Part shown: piece by piece, positions 17,401 to 23,596 of the stretch
How the letters are laid out: the number at the start of each line of letters is the position of its first letter
Numbering within the stretch: position 1 is the first letter of the stretch
NCBI GenBank assembly: GCA_027487385.1
Contig: JAIYDS010000290.1
Location: 1-47,382 of the forward strand
DNA: 47,382 nucleotides
DNA from: Acetobacteraceae bacterium
Lineage (GTDB): Bacteria > Pseudomonadota > Alphaproteobacteria > Acetobacterales > Acetobacteraceae
Direction: 5' to 3'
The notes under the pieces: generated by a model
The model's input: the letters and a program-made list of their open reading frames with translations, nothing else
Told to the model about the DNA's origin: nothing
Database searches by the model: none
Translations under genes and position numbers: made by a program

Positions 17401-18430
17401 GCAGAACGCGCTCACCTCGCCTGAGAACTACCGGCAGCCGCGCGAATCGGTGGAGGGCGCGGCCCTGCGCGCCGCCTACCTCCGCCCCAACCTGCGGGCC
17501 GATATCGGCTCCACCCCGCTGGGCTTCGCGCGCACCAACATCGTCGGCGGGGCGGAGATCGTGCCCCGCATCAACGAGCAGCTGCGGATGCGCCTCAGCT
17601 TCGAGCGGCGTGCGGTGACGGACAGCATGCTCTCCTATGCCGGGCAGCGAAATTCGGCGGTCTCGGCGGCTTGGGGCGGCGTGGTGCGCACCGGCGGGCG
17701 GCTCCAATTCGAGTATTCCGCCAGCGACCGCGCGGGCGCCTATGCGGGCGCCGGCTATTCCGTCTATCGCGGCCACAATGTCCAGTCCAACGCCCGCATT
17801 GATGCCGGCGTCGGCGCCTATTACGCCGTGCTGCGTGAACAGAACCAGCAGCTCACTATGGGTCTGGATGTCCGTTACTTCAGCTTCGACCGGAATTTGA
17901 GCGGCTTCAGCTTCGGGCAGGGCGGGTACTTCAGTCCGCAACAGAACATCATCGCCTCCGTCCAGGCGGAGTATATCGCGCGGTGGGGCGACTGGTCGCT
18001 GCGCACCGTGGGCGCAGTGGGCTATCAGAGCTTCCGCACCCGCTCGACGCCGCTCTACCCGACCAACGTGCCGCTGCAGACCCAGCTGTTGGCGACCACG
18101 GGCGGCGATCCGACCCTGCCCACCAGCATCCCGGCCGCGCGCAGCAGCGGGCCCGCGGGATCCATCTTTGGCAATCTCGAATATGCCGTCACGCCCAGGC
18201 TGCGCCTTGGCCTCGCCGGACGCTGGGAGAAGGTGGGGGATTACGAGGACACGGTGGGCCTCTTCTATCTGCGCTGGCGGCTGGATCGGCCGCGCGAGGA
18301 CCTTCTGCCGCTTTATGCCGGGCAGGCCTATCCGACGCTGAACGTGAATGACCCGATGCGCTCCGCCCTCGGAGCCGGCCGCCCGGAATGGGTCGGCCTG
18401 CCCTCCGGCGCGGCCGCGCCGACCTGGTAG
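14429..18430 (+). CDS. bcsC: Cellulose export outer-membrane protein BcsC (TPR plus beta-barrel)
   Basis: BcsC carries the glucan across the periplasm and outer membrane. The 1333-residue protein has a signal peptide ending 'GLPAAAQS' and a Ser/Pro linker with SPPPAL units (about residues 31-60). Many TPR-like helical repeats follow from about 80 to 900 (e.g. 'QQGQTERALQTLDRLLVVEPN'), interrupted by a run of nine glycines near residue 404. The C-terminal porin domain (about 960-1310) is rich in alternating aromatic strands and includes 'PRLRLGLAGRWEKVGDYED'. It is slightly longer than enterobacterial BcsC and close to Komagataeibacter AcsC. It starts 13 bases after the AlgF-like gene. Confidence 0.92.
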   Translation: MLNRPKHGGRQRAAGLAMGLALAGLPAAAQSPPALSPPPALSPPPALLPPPSLSPAPLLAPGADPGPAVGSDTRMSGGAASSNLLEQAAFWQQQGQTERALQTLDRLLVVEPNNVEALASAIELASLSNQPDAARRYLTRLRRLAPGDPRLTRGEELLRVTGEEGEALAAARQLSRAGRAEEALIRYRQLFRNGRIPTALAPEYFQVLAGSSETGYRQAMQQLGQMLAAQPNEAALELTYAQLLTYREETRSDGVDRLQQLYNQRGTREAARVAWRQALLWLGDEPESAARIRAYLALNPNDRELEAKMRASETVISPGATARIFAWGAIDAGRNAEAEQQFNAALAIDPNDTEAILGLAVTRKIQNRMTEARNLLDRAIALSPDRAEEFTRAVGSLTPWATGGGGGGGGGAVGPSVLAWRALERGDLDRADSLARRGLNARGQERLDSELILGQVALQRRDFVTAETRFRNALTLRPRQRDAMQGIYLALVGQERIAEAEAFQREMGLPPNRDALAARAFSLRDRAALTNNPEQSVALLRQAMSLAPGNPWIMVDAVRKLRSLGQTEEAREIQARLEQDTSADGSTAAALLALDEERFGAVVALLERVPVRVRNADTNRLLTASRREFEIRQLELQVREGRAGAVEALLAGAGRRDPSFTIGPATVRAFARLNDSLRAGLAARAALAANPTTSAADRIALASALLEANRMEDATALASPLLADRNLPAETRRELAAVMEIGASQQADALALRRAPEQGYQVLAPALAAAPTSVPLNMALVRLYVATNRVDEARQLVDAVLERDPRNLAARLAKVDLALAQNRPREADALVTETAFLYPGEIQVTLAEARVARARGDYVRTLRLVETVGARRLEHLRNSGQLAEAALTEQALRPVRNGPGPAQLHDPLTAQIAQELIRARDEAAVWLQTGAYYGYRSGDGGLSRLGNLTVPTDLSMPVGGGIGGRVVVGVDSVALNAGRMNNNPLVGRLFAQNALTSPENYRQPRESVEGAALRAAYLRPNLRADIGSTPLGFARTNIVGGAEIVPRINEQLRMRLSFERRAVTDSMLSYAGQRNSAVSAAWGGVVRTGGRLQFEYSASDRAGAYAGAGYSVYRGHNVQSNARIDAGVGAYYAVLREQNQQLTMGLDVRYFSFDRNLSGFSFGQGGYFSPQQNIIASVQAEYIARWGDWSLRTVGAVGYQSFRTRSTPLYPTNVPLQTQLLATTGGDPTLPTSIPAARSSGPAGSIFGNLEYAVTPRLRLGLAGRWEKVGDYEDTVGLFYLRWRLDRPREDLLPLYAGQAYPTLNVNDPMRSALGAGRPEWVGLPSGAAAPTW

Positions 18431-18437
18431 GCCGGGC

Positions 18438-19178
18438 ATGATCCGGCGGCTGGCCCTGGCCCTGGCGCTGCTCGGCGGCGCGATCGCCCCGGGCTGGGCC
18501 GCCTGCCCGGCCCCTGCCCCCGGCCGCCCCCTGCCGCGTGAGGCGGTGCCGGCGGTCCATGAATGGTCGGAATGGCGCGCTCCGGTGGATGCGCTGACCG
18601 CGCGGTTGCGCAGCCTGCCGCTGGCCCAGGCGCGCATGGTCTTCCTGGGTGATTCCATCACCCAGGGCTGGCAGCCCGATGTCTTCCGGCAATTCTACCA
18701 GCCGCGCGCCCCGCTGAACCTCGGCATTTCCGGCGATCTGACCCAAAGCCTGCTCTGGCGCCTGGAAAATGGCCATTGGCCTGGCGCGCTGCAGCCCGGC
18801 CTCGTCGTGCTCCTGATCGGCACCAACAATATCGGCCATGGCAGCCGGCCGGAGGATGTGGCGGTGGCCATCGGCCGGATCATCGCGCGGCTGCAGGGCC
18901 TGGCGCCGGAGGCGCGCATCCTGCTGCTGGGCGTGCTGCCGCGCGGCGCCACCCCGCAGGACCCGATGCGCCTGCCCATCGCCAGGCTCAACCAGATGAT
19001 CGCGGCCTGCGCGGACAACCAGCGCGTCTTCTACAGCGACCCGGGCTCCATGATGCTGGATGGCCAGGGGGCGCTGCACGAATGGGTGGCGTTTGACCGG
19101 TTGCACCTCTCGATGGTCGGCTACGCCATGCTCGCGGCGGGGATCGAGGGGCATGTGCGGCAATTGCTGACGCGATAA
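18438..19178 (+). CDS. Secreted SGNH/GDSL-family esterase or lipase
   Basis: The 246-residue protein has a signal peptide (MIRRLALALALLGG to 'GWAAC') and complete SGNH blocks. These are 'FLGDSITQG' (Ser73 nucleophile, block I), the Gly of 'LGISGD' (block II), 'LIGTNNIGHG' (Asn130, block III) and 'DRLHLS' (Asp220, His223, block V). It would hydrolyse an ester in the periplasm. It begins 7 bases after bcsC, so it belongs to the cellulose operon. By position it may remove or edit acyl groups placed by the AlgJ/AlgF-like pair, or be an analogue of Komagataeibacter BcsX; both are inference. The operon ends 3 bases later in a bidirectional terminator. Confidence 0.78.
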   Translation: MIRRLALALALLGGAIAPGWAACPAPAPGRPLPREAVPAVHEWSEWRAPVDALTARLRSLPLAQARMVFLGDSITQGWQPDVFRQFYQPRAPLNLGISGDLTQSLLWRLENGHWPGALQPGLVVLLIGTNNIGHGSRPEDVAVAIGRIIARLQGLAPEARILLLGVLPRGATPQDPMRLPIARLNQMIAACADNQRVFYSDPGSMMLDGQGALHEWVAFDRLHLSMVGYAMLAAGIEGHVRQLLTR

Positions 19179-19180
19179 GG

Positions 19181-19293
19181 AAAAAGGGCCTCCGGCGGCC
19201 GGGGCCGAGAGGCCCCGGACCCCAGGACTTGGTGCCGCGCCAAATTCTCGGGGTCTAGGGCCCCTCGGCCCCAGCCGCCGGAGGCCTTTTTTT
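19181..19293. terminator. Bidirectional terminator formed by an inverted pair of the intergenic repeat (R1)
   Basis: A left copy (core 19187-19206, plus orientation) and a right copy (core 19267-19286, minus orientation) of the window's repeat family face each other and can fold into a long hairpin. The right arm runs into seven T residues (19287-19293). The left arm is preceded by five A residues, giving a T-run on the other strand. It separates the convergent SGNH gene and oxygenase gene and should stop transcription both ways. Confidence 0.85.
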
Positions 19294-20431
19294 ATGCTTG
19301 TTCCAGCAACCCCATCTGCCACAGGCGGCGCGCCAAGGGTGATTCGCCAGGCTCCGCGCCCTCCGCCAGTGCGGCCAGCTCGATCGCTTCCGCCTCGGTG
19401 AGCGCCAGGCTGCCGCCGGTCCAGAACAGGGTCTGCGTGCCGTCCCCGCCCTGGACGAGATGGGTGTGCATACCCTCCGTCAGGCGCAGCTTGCCCTCGG
19501 GGAAGGGGGCGAAAAGGCCGCGCGCCGGCAAAGGCTGGCGGTCCCGCGCCAATTGCTGGAGCAGCAGATTGGCGAGGCGCTCGGCCTGGTCAGGGGTGGC
19601 GAGGCGGGCGAGCTTCTCCGCCAGGGCGGGCAGCAGGTCGGCCTCGCCGATGCGCCAGCTGGGCAGGCTTTCGCGCAGGCCCGGATCGGTCAGCTCCGCC
19701 TCATCCACCAGGGCGCGGATCGCCTGCGCCCAGGAAGCTTCCATGAAGCCGATGGTGGCATGCAGCGAGCGGCTGCCGGGCTCCGTCGCCGCGTCATGCA
19801 TCACGCCGCGCGGGATGTAGAGCGCATCCCCGGGCTCCAGCACCAGCAGATGCGGCTCGCCCTCCGGCTGCATATGGCCGGGCCAGGGGGTGCGGCGGGT
19901 GGGGCGGGCCACGCGCTCGCCATCCCAGACGCGCCAGCGCTTGCGGCCCTCGACCTGGAGCACCAGCACGTCATGGGTGTCGAAATGCGTGCGGAAGCCC
20001 TGCGCAGCCGGGGGGGTGAGGTAGATATTGGCCTGGACGGGGTGCAGGAAAAGCCGCTCCAGGCCGCGGCAGAAGCGCGCCAGGGGCGGATGCGTCTCAT
20101 GGAATTGCGAGACGACGAGCGAGGCGCCGGCGTCGAAGCGCTGCAGCAGCCGGGGCAGGTCCACCCTCCCATCGGGCAGGGTGAATTCTTCCTCAGGCAC
20201 GCCGGCGCTGCCATTGCGCGCCTCGTCCGCCATGGCGATGCGCGGGGCCCGGGCGCCATCCGTGCGCAGATGCGCGTCCAGCGCTTCGACGCTGAGCAGC
20301 GGCGCGAAGCGGGCCGGGTCGGTGCCCTTGAAGTGGCGCCATTCCAGCCCCTCGCGCAGGGCCAGGGCGTCATCCACCGTCATGCCCTCGAAGGCGAGGG
20401 CAAAGGCGGCTTCGGTCATTCCGTCGGGCAT
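19292..20431 (-). CDS. JmjC/cupin-4 family Fe(II)/2-oxoglutarate oxygenase (RoxA-like)
   Basis: The 379-residue protein has a double-stranded beta-helix with the iron facial triad visible: His149-x-Asp151 in 'RTHFDTHDVLVLQVEG' and a distal His212 in 'PRGVMHDAATE'. 'GDALYIPRG' is the usual strand before the distal His. A helical and winged C-terminal half follows, as in ribosomal oxygenases (YcfD/RoxA, MINA53), which hydroxylate ribosomal proteins. No signal peptide is seen, so it is cytoplasmic. The family assignment is firm; the substrate is not known. A second ATG four codons in (20419) is possible. It lies downstream of two repeat-protein genes on the same strand. Confidence 0.82.
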   Translation of the reverse strand: MPDGMTEAAFALAFEGMTVDDALALREGLEWRHFKGTDPARFAPLLSVEALDAHLRTDGARAPRIAMADEARNGSAGVPEEEFTLPDGRVDLPRLLQRFDAGASLVVSQFHETHPPLARFCRGLERLFLHPVQANIYLTPPAAQGFRTHFDTHDVLVLQVEGRKRWRVWDGERVARPTRRTPWPGHMQPEGEPHLLVLEPGDALYIPRGVMHDAATEPGSRSLHATIGFMEASWAQAIRALVDEAELTDPGLRESLPSWRIGEADLLPALAEKLARLATPDQAERLANLLLQQLARDRQPLPARGLFAPFPEGKLRLTEGMHTHLVQGGDGTQTLFWTGGSLALTEAEAIELAALAEGAEPGESPLARRLWQMGLLEQA

Positions 20432-20544
20432 TGGGCCTGGGTTCCCGGACTGGCGCGGCCGCTCAGCCTGCGGCGGCGGGGGGCCTCACGCGCCCCGCTG
20501 GAAAGAATGCGGCGGTTCCGCCGGTCCGGACAAGCCGGGGCGGG

Positions 20545-21048
20545 CTACCAGCGGCCGCGGCCTGGCGCATCGCGCGGGTCGGAATCCGTGCGGCCCGTGC
20601 CGCGATACCCGCCCCGGCCGCGACCAGGCCCGTCGCTCGGATCACGATCCGTGATGCCGGTGCCGCCGGTGGAGCGATAGCCACCGCGCCCATTGCCCGG
20701 ACCATCGCTCGGGTCACGGTCGGTGATGCCGGTGGTGCGGTAGCCCCCGCGGCCCTGGCCCGGGCCGTCGCTCGGATCGCGGTCCGTGATGCCCGTGCCG
20801 CGCCGGCCGCCCCGGCCATTGCCCGGACCATCGGCCGGGTCCGCATCGGTGATGCCGGTGCCGCGCCGGCCGCCACGGCCGTTGCCCGGACCATCGGCCG
20901 GATCGGCGTCGGTGATCCCGGTGCCGCGCACCACCGGCGTCCCATAGACCGGGGCTGGCGTCGCAACGCAGGCCGACAGGCCCGTGGCCGCGCCGCCCAG
21001 GGCGGCGACACGAAGGACAAGGAGGCGGCGAGAGAGGCGGGATTCCAT
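20545..21048 (-). CDS. Putative lipoprotein of tandem TDxDPxDGPG repeats
   Basis: I do not recognise a named family. The 167-residue protein has a short signal with lipobox 'LSAC' (Cys27). From residue 42 to the end it has six tandem units of about 21 residues with consensus T-G-I-T-D-x-D-P-x-D-G-P-G-x-G-R-G-G; the first two units are identical. Regularly spaced Asp residues recall Ca2+-binding D-x-D-x-D turns, and the glycine/arginine tails are RGG-like and basic. The RBS AAGGAAG lies before the ATG. It is paralogous to the next gene upstream (shared 'RLSRRL' signal start and repeat). A surface, ion-binding or polysaccharide-binding role is conjecture. Confidence 0.7.
   Translation of the reverse strand: MESRLSRRLLVLRVAALGGAATGLSACVATPAPVYGTPVVRGTGITDADPADGPGNGRGGRRGTGITDADPADGPGNGRGGRRGTGITDRDPSDGPGQGRGGYRTTGITDRDPSDGPGNGRGGYRSTGGTGITDRDPSDGPGRGRGGYRGTGRTDSDPRDAPGRGRW
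20548..20925 (-). repeat. Tandem 60-66 bp coding repeats of the lipoprotein gene
   Basis: Six in-frame units of about 63 bp encode the TDxDPxDGPG repeats. The first two are identical in protein; the last is diverged (TDSDPRDAPG). Codon choice differs between copies, so the repeat is old enough to have drifted at silent sites while the D, P and G positions were kept. Confidence 0.75.
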
Positions 21049-21115
21049 GTGTCTTCCTTAAGGGAACTCGGCCGATGGTCTGGCACGCCCTGGTGAATCA
21101 ATCGGAAAGGGCGCC

Positions 21116-21550
21116 TCAGCGGCGCCCGCGCCCGGGGCCGTCGCTCGGATCGGCGTCGGTGCGGCCGGTATAGGTGCCGCGCCCTGGCCCGTCCGAGGGG
21201 TCACGATCCGTCCGCCCCGTGCTGGCACCGCCGCGGCCGCGGCCGGGACCGTCGGTCGGGTCGGCATCGGTGCGGCCGGTGCTGGCCGCACCCCGGCCAC
21301 GCCCTGGCCCATCCGAGGGATCATTGTCGGTGCGGCCGGAGCGGCCATAGCCCGGCCGATCATTCGGATCGCTGTCGGAGCGGCCGCTCTGCGCCTGGGC
21401 GGCGCCCCCGGCCAGCAATCCGGCACCGCCGGCCAGCCGCGCCACGATCAGGCGGCGGGAGAGCCTTGGATCCCGGGGCGCAGTCGCGCTCGCCTCGCCA
21501 TTTGCGGGGACTGGCCCAGCATGGGGCCTCGTGTTTTCTTCTGTTGGCAT
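21116..21550 (-). CDS. Putative secreted protein of tandem GRTDxDPxDGPGRGRG repeats
   Basis: No named family is recognised. The 144-residue protein has a long N-region followed by a twin-arginine-like export signal ('LSRRLIVARLAGGAGLLAGG', cleavage near 'AQAQ', about residue 54). Five repeats follow with consensus G-R-T-D-x-D-P-x-D-G-P-G-R-G, spaced 16-20 residues. It is the paralogue of the downstream lipoprotein gene, 67 bases away on the same strand, but has no lipobox Cys, so one copy may be free and the other anchored. No strong ribosome-binding site lies close to the ATG. The 152-base gap before the divergent SapC gene must hold its promoter; no clear boxes were seen. Confidence 0.65.
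   Translation of the reverse strand: MPTEENTRPHAGPVPANGEASATAPRDPRLSRRLIVARLAGGAGLLAGGAAQAQSGRSDSDPNDRPGYGRSGRTDNDPSDGPGRGRGAASTGRTDADPTDGPGRGRGGASTGRTDRDPSDGPGRGTYTGRTDADPSDGPGRGRR
21119..21385 (-). repeat. Tandem coding repeats of the second repeat-protein gene
   Basis: Five in-frame units of 16-20 codons encode the GRTDxDPxDGPG motif. The variable part is the linker (AAST, GAST, TYT) between motifs; the D-x-D-P-x-D core is invariant in all five and also in the neighbouring gene. Confidence 0.7.
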
Positions 21551-21702
21551 ATTTTTATGGCCTGATCTTCCTCACCGCTGAAATCCTGGGCTATGGTTTC
21601 CTGTAAAGGCAAGCGCTTCGGGCCGCCAAAGCCCTGTTTGTCGAAAGTTTAATCCGGCTGCGCATCGGACGCCGCCCTGGCCTTTTCCGGGAGACCACGC
21701 TC

Positions 21703-22419
21703 ATGAACACCCCCACCCTGCCCGTGCTGTATTCGGCACTGGAACCGCTCGACAGCGAGCGCCATGCCGCGTTGCAACTGCGCGATGTCGGACATGGCTT
21801 TGCCAGCCATCTTTCCTCCATCCCGCTCGCCGTCGAGGAATTCGCCCTGGCCGGCCGCCACATGCCGGTGGTCTTCGCCGCGCAGGCGCCGCACATGCCC
21901 GTGGCGCTGACCGGCCTCGCCCCCGACCGCAACCTTTTCGTGGATGAGCATGGGGCCTGGCGCCGCGGCACCTATGTGCCGGCCTATCTGCGCCGCTATC
22001 CCTTCCTGCTGGTGCGTGCCGCCGCCGATTCGGACCAGCTGGTCCTTTGCATCGACCCCGAGGCGCCGCAATTCGCCGCCTCCGCCGGCGAGCCGATCTT
22101 CGACGCCGAGCGCAAGCCCGCGCCCATCGCCACCAAGGCGCTGGAATTCACCCGCTCGGTCGAGGCCGCCTTCCGCAAGACCCAGGAATTCTCCGAGGGT
22201 CTGATGCTGATGGGCCTGCTGCAGCCCGCCGTCACGCAGTTCGAATTCCAGGGCAAGCCCTTCCGTGTGGACGGCTTCCACGCCGTGGACCGCGAGCGCC
22301 TGTCGAAGCTGAGCGGTGAGCAGCTGCTCACCCTGCGGGACAAGGGCTGGCTCGATGCCATCTACGCGCACCTCCTCTCGCTCGGCGGCATCCCCGAGCT
22401 CAAGCTGATGCAGGGCTGA
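21703..22419 (+). CDS. SapC family protein
   Basis: The 238-residue protein resembles the SapC family ('LNAERHAALRL..'-type start and 'FPVVF'-type strand), visible here as 'ALEPLDSERHAALQLRDV', 'FALAGRHMPVVFAA', 'GTYVPAYLRRYPFLLV' and the C-terminal 'RDKGWLDAIYAHLLSLGGI'. The name comes from a Campylobacter S-layer locus, but the biochemical function is not established. No signal peptide is present. GGGAG precedes the ATG. The next gene starts 4 bases after its stop, so they are co-transcribed; the logic of pairing it with a solute-binding protein is unclear. Confidence 0.8.
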   Translation: MNTPTLPVLYSALEPLDSERHAALQLRDVGHGFASHLSSIPLAVEEFALAGRHMPVVFAAQAPHMPVALTGLAPDRNLFVDEHGAWRRGTYVPAYLRRYPFLLVRAAADSDQLVLCIDPEAPQFAASAGEPIFDAERKPAPIATKALEFTRSVEAAFRKTQEFSEGLMLMGLLQPAVTQFEFQGKPFRVDGFHAVDRERLSKLSGEQLLTLRDKGWLDAIYAHLLSLGGIPELKLMQG

Positions 22420-22423
22420 GACG

Positions 22424-23398
22424 ATGCAACGCCGCACCCTCCTCTCCGCCGCGGGGCTCGCCGCCGCCGGCCTCACCCCGATGCTGGCGCTGGACGCCCG
22501 GGCCCAGGCCCGCTTCGCCAATATCAGCATGTTCATCCCCGCCGGCCCCGGCGGCGGCTGGGACGGTCTCGGCCGCGCCATCGAGCAGGTGGCCCGCCAG
22601 GCCGGCCTGGTCGGCAATTTCCAGTTCGAGAATGTCGGCGGCGCCGGCGGCATTGTCGGCCTGCCGCGCTTCGTCTCGCAGCGGCGCGGCCGGCCGGATG
22701 CGCTGATGGTCGCGGGCTCCGTCATGGTGGGGGCGGTGCTGACCAACCGCTCGCCCATCGGGCTGAACAGCGTGACGCCCATCGCGCGCATGACGCAGGA
22801 GGTGGGCGTCATCGTCGTCCCCGGCCAATCCGACATCCGGGACATTGCCGGCCTGCTCGCCGCGCTGCGCAGCAACCCGGGCGGCACCTCGGTCGCTGGC
22901 GGCAGTGCGGGCGGGACGGATCACATCACCCTGGGCCTCATCCTGAAGGCCCTGGGGCGTTCCGCGCGGGAGGGCAGCTATGTGGCCTTCGCCGGCGGCG
23001 GGCCGGCCCAGGCGGCGATCCTCGGCGCGCAGGTGAGGGCGGGCATTTCCGGCTACTCCGAATTCGCCGAGCAGATCCGCTCGGGCCGGATGCGCGCGCT
23101 GGCCACCACCGGCGAGACCCGCAGCGACCCCGCCATCCCGACGCTGAAGGAATCGGGCGTGGATGTGGTGACGGCCAACTGGCGCGGCGTCTTCGCCGCA
23201 CCCGGCATCAATGCCAGCCAGCGCGCCGCGCTGACCGCGCTGATGACCGAGATCAACGCCCTGCCCGCCTGGGCCGAATTGGTCGCCACACGCGGCTGGG
23301 ACAATGCCTTCCTGGCGGGTGCGGAGTTCGAGCGCTACCTCGCGGCGGATATCGCGGCGACGGAGACGGTGCTGAAGGAATTGGGGCTGGCGGGGTAG
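22424..23398 (+). CDS. Tripartite tricarboxylate transporter-type (TctC/Bug) solute-binding protein
   Basis: The 324-residue periplasmic binding protein has a twin-arginine-containing signal (MQRRTLLSAAGLAAAG to 'LDARAQ'). Bug/TctC hallmarks follow: 'MFIPAGPGGGWDGLGR', 'ENVGGAGGIVG' and 'SYVAFAGGGPAQAAILG'. The family captures carboxylates for TctA/TctB importers. No TctA or TctB gene is nearby, the usual orphan state of the many Bug proteins in Burkholderiales and Acetobacteraceae. The ligand is unknown. It follows the SapC gene by 4 bases and is followed by repeat R2. Confidence 0.88.
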   Translation: MQRRTLLSAAGLAAAGLTPMLALDARAQARFANISMFIPAGPGGGWDGLGRAIEQVARQAGLVGNFQFENVGGAGGIVGLPRFVSQRRGRPDALMVAGSVMVGAVLTNRSPIGLNSVTPIARMTQEVGVIVVPGQSDIRDIAGLLAALRSNPGGTSVAGGSAGGTDHITLGLILKALGRSAREGSYVAFAGGGPAQAAILGAQVRAGISGYSEFAEQIRSGRMRALATTGETRSDPAIPTLKESGVDVVTANWRGVFAAPGINASQRAALTALMTEINALPAWAELVATRGWDNAFLAGAEFERYLAADIAATETVLKELGLAG

Positions 23399-23404
23399 GC
23401 CAAA

Positions 23405-23453
23405 GGGAAAAACAGGCCTCCGGCGGCTGGGGCCGAGAGGCCCCAGACCCCAA
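23405..23453 (+). repeat. Intergenic structured repeat, single copy (R2)
   Basis: The core GGCCTCCGGCGGCTGGGGCC occupies 23415-23434, 17 bases after the stop of the binding-protein gene. It is followed by GAGA and GGCCCCAGACCCC, giving a hairpin TGGGGCC-GAGA-GGCCCCA. An A5 run before it gives a T-run only on the minus strand, so this lone copy is not an obvious plus-strand intrinsic terminator. Confidence 0.7.
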
Positions 23454-23596
23454 ATCAAGGGCTCCGCCCGCGTGCCTGCACGTTATTCCGGTGAATGAGC
23501 GTCATCACCGGAGGTGATTTCATGGGGCAACCCTTCGCCCCTATCTCCCGTTGCAAGCGGGCAGCCTCGGCCGCCCTTGTCACGGAGATCCTCCCC

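Noticed and set aside
14567..18661. A 1364-codon open frame antisense to bcsC
   Set aside because: Low-complexity product with no motif; typical shadow of a GC-rich gene. The same applies to long antisense frames under bcsAB (9982-13014) and uup (37487-39193).
4381..19178. bcsD, as in Komagataeibacter operons
   Set aside because: No small BcsD-like frame lies between bcsZ and the SGNH gene; the only extra genes are the AlgJ-, AlgF- and CcpAx-like ones and bcsQ.
20545..21550. Possible CRISPR-like or non-coding satellite array
   Set aside because: The repeats are in frame, unequal in length, have no unique spacers of constant size, and encode a conserved protein motif behind signal peptides.
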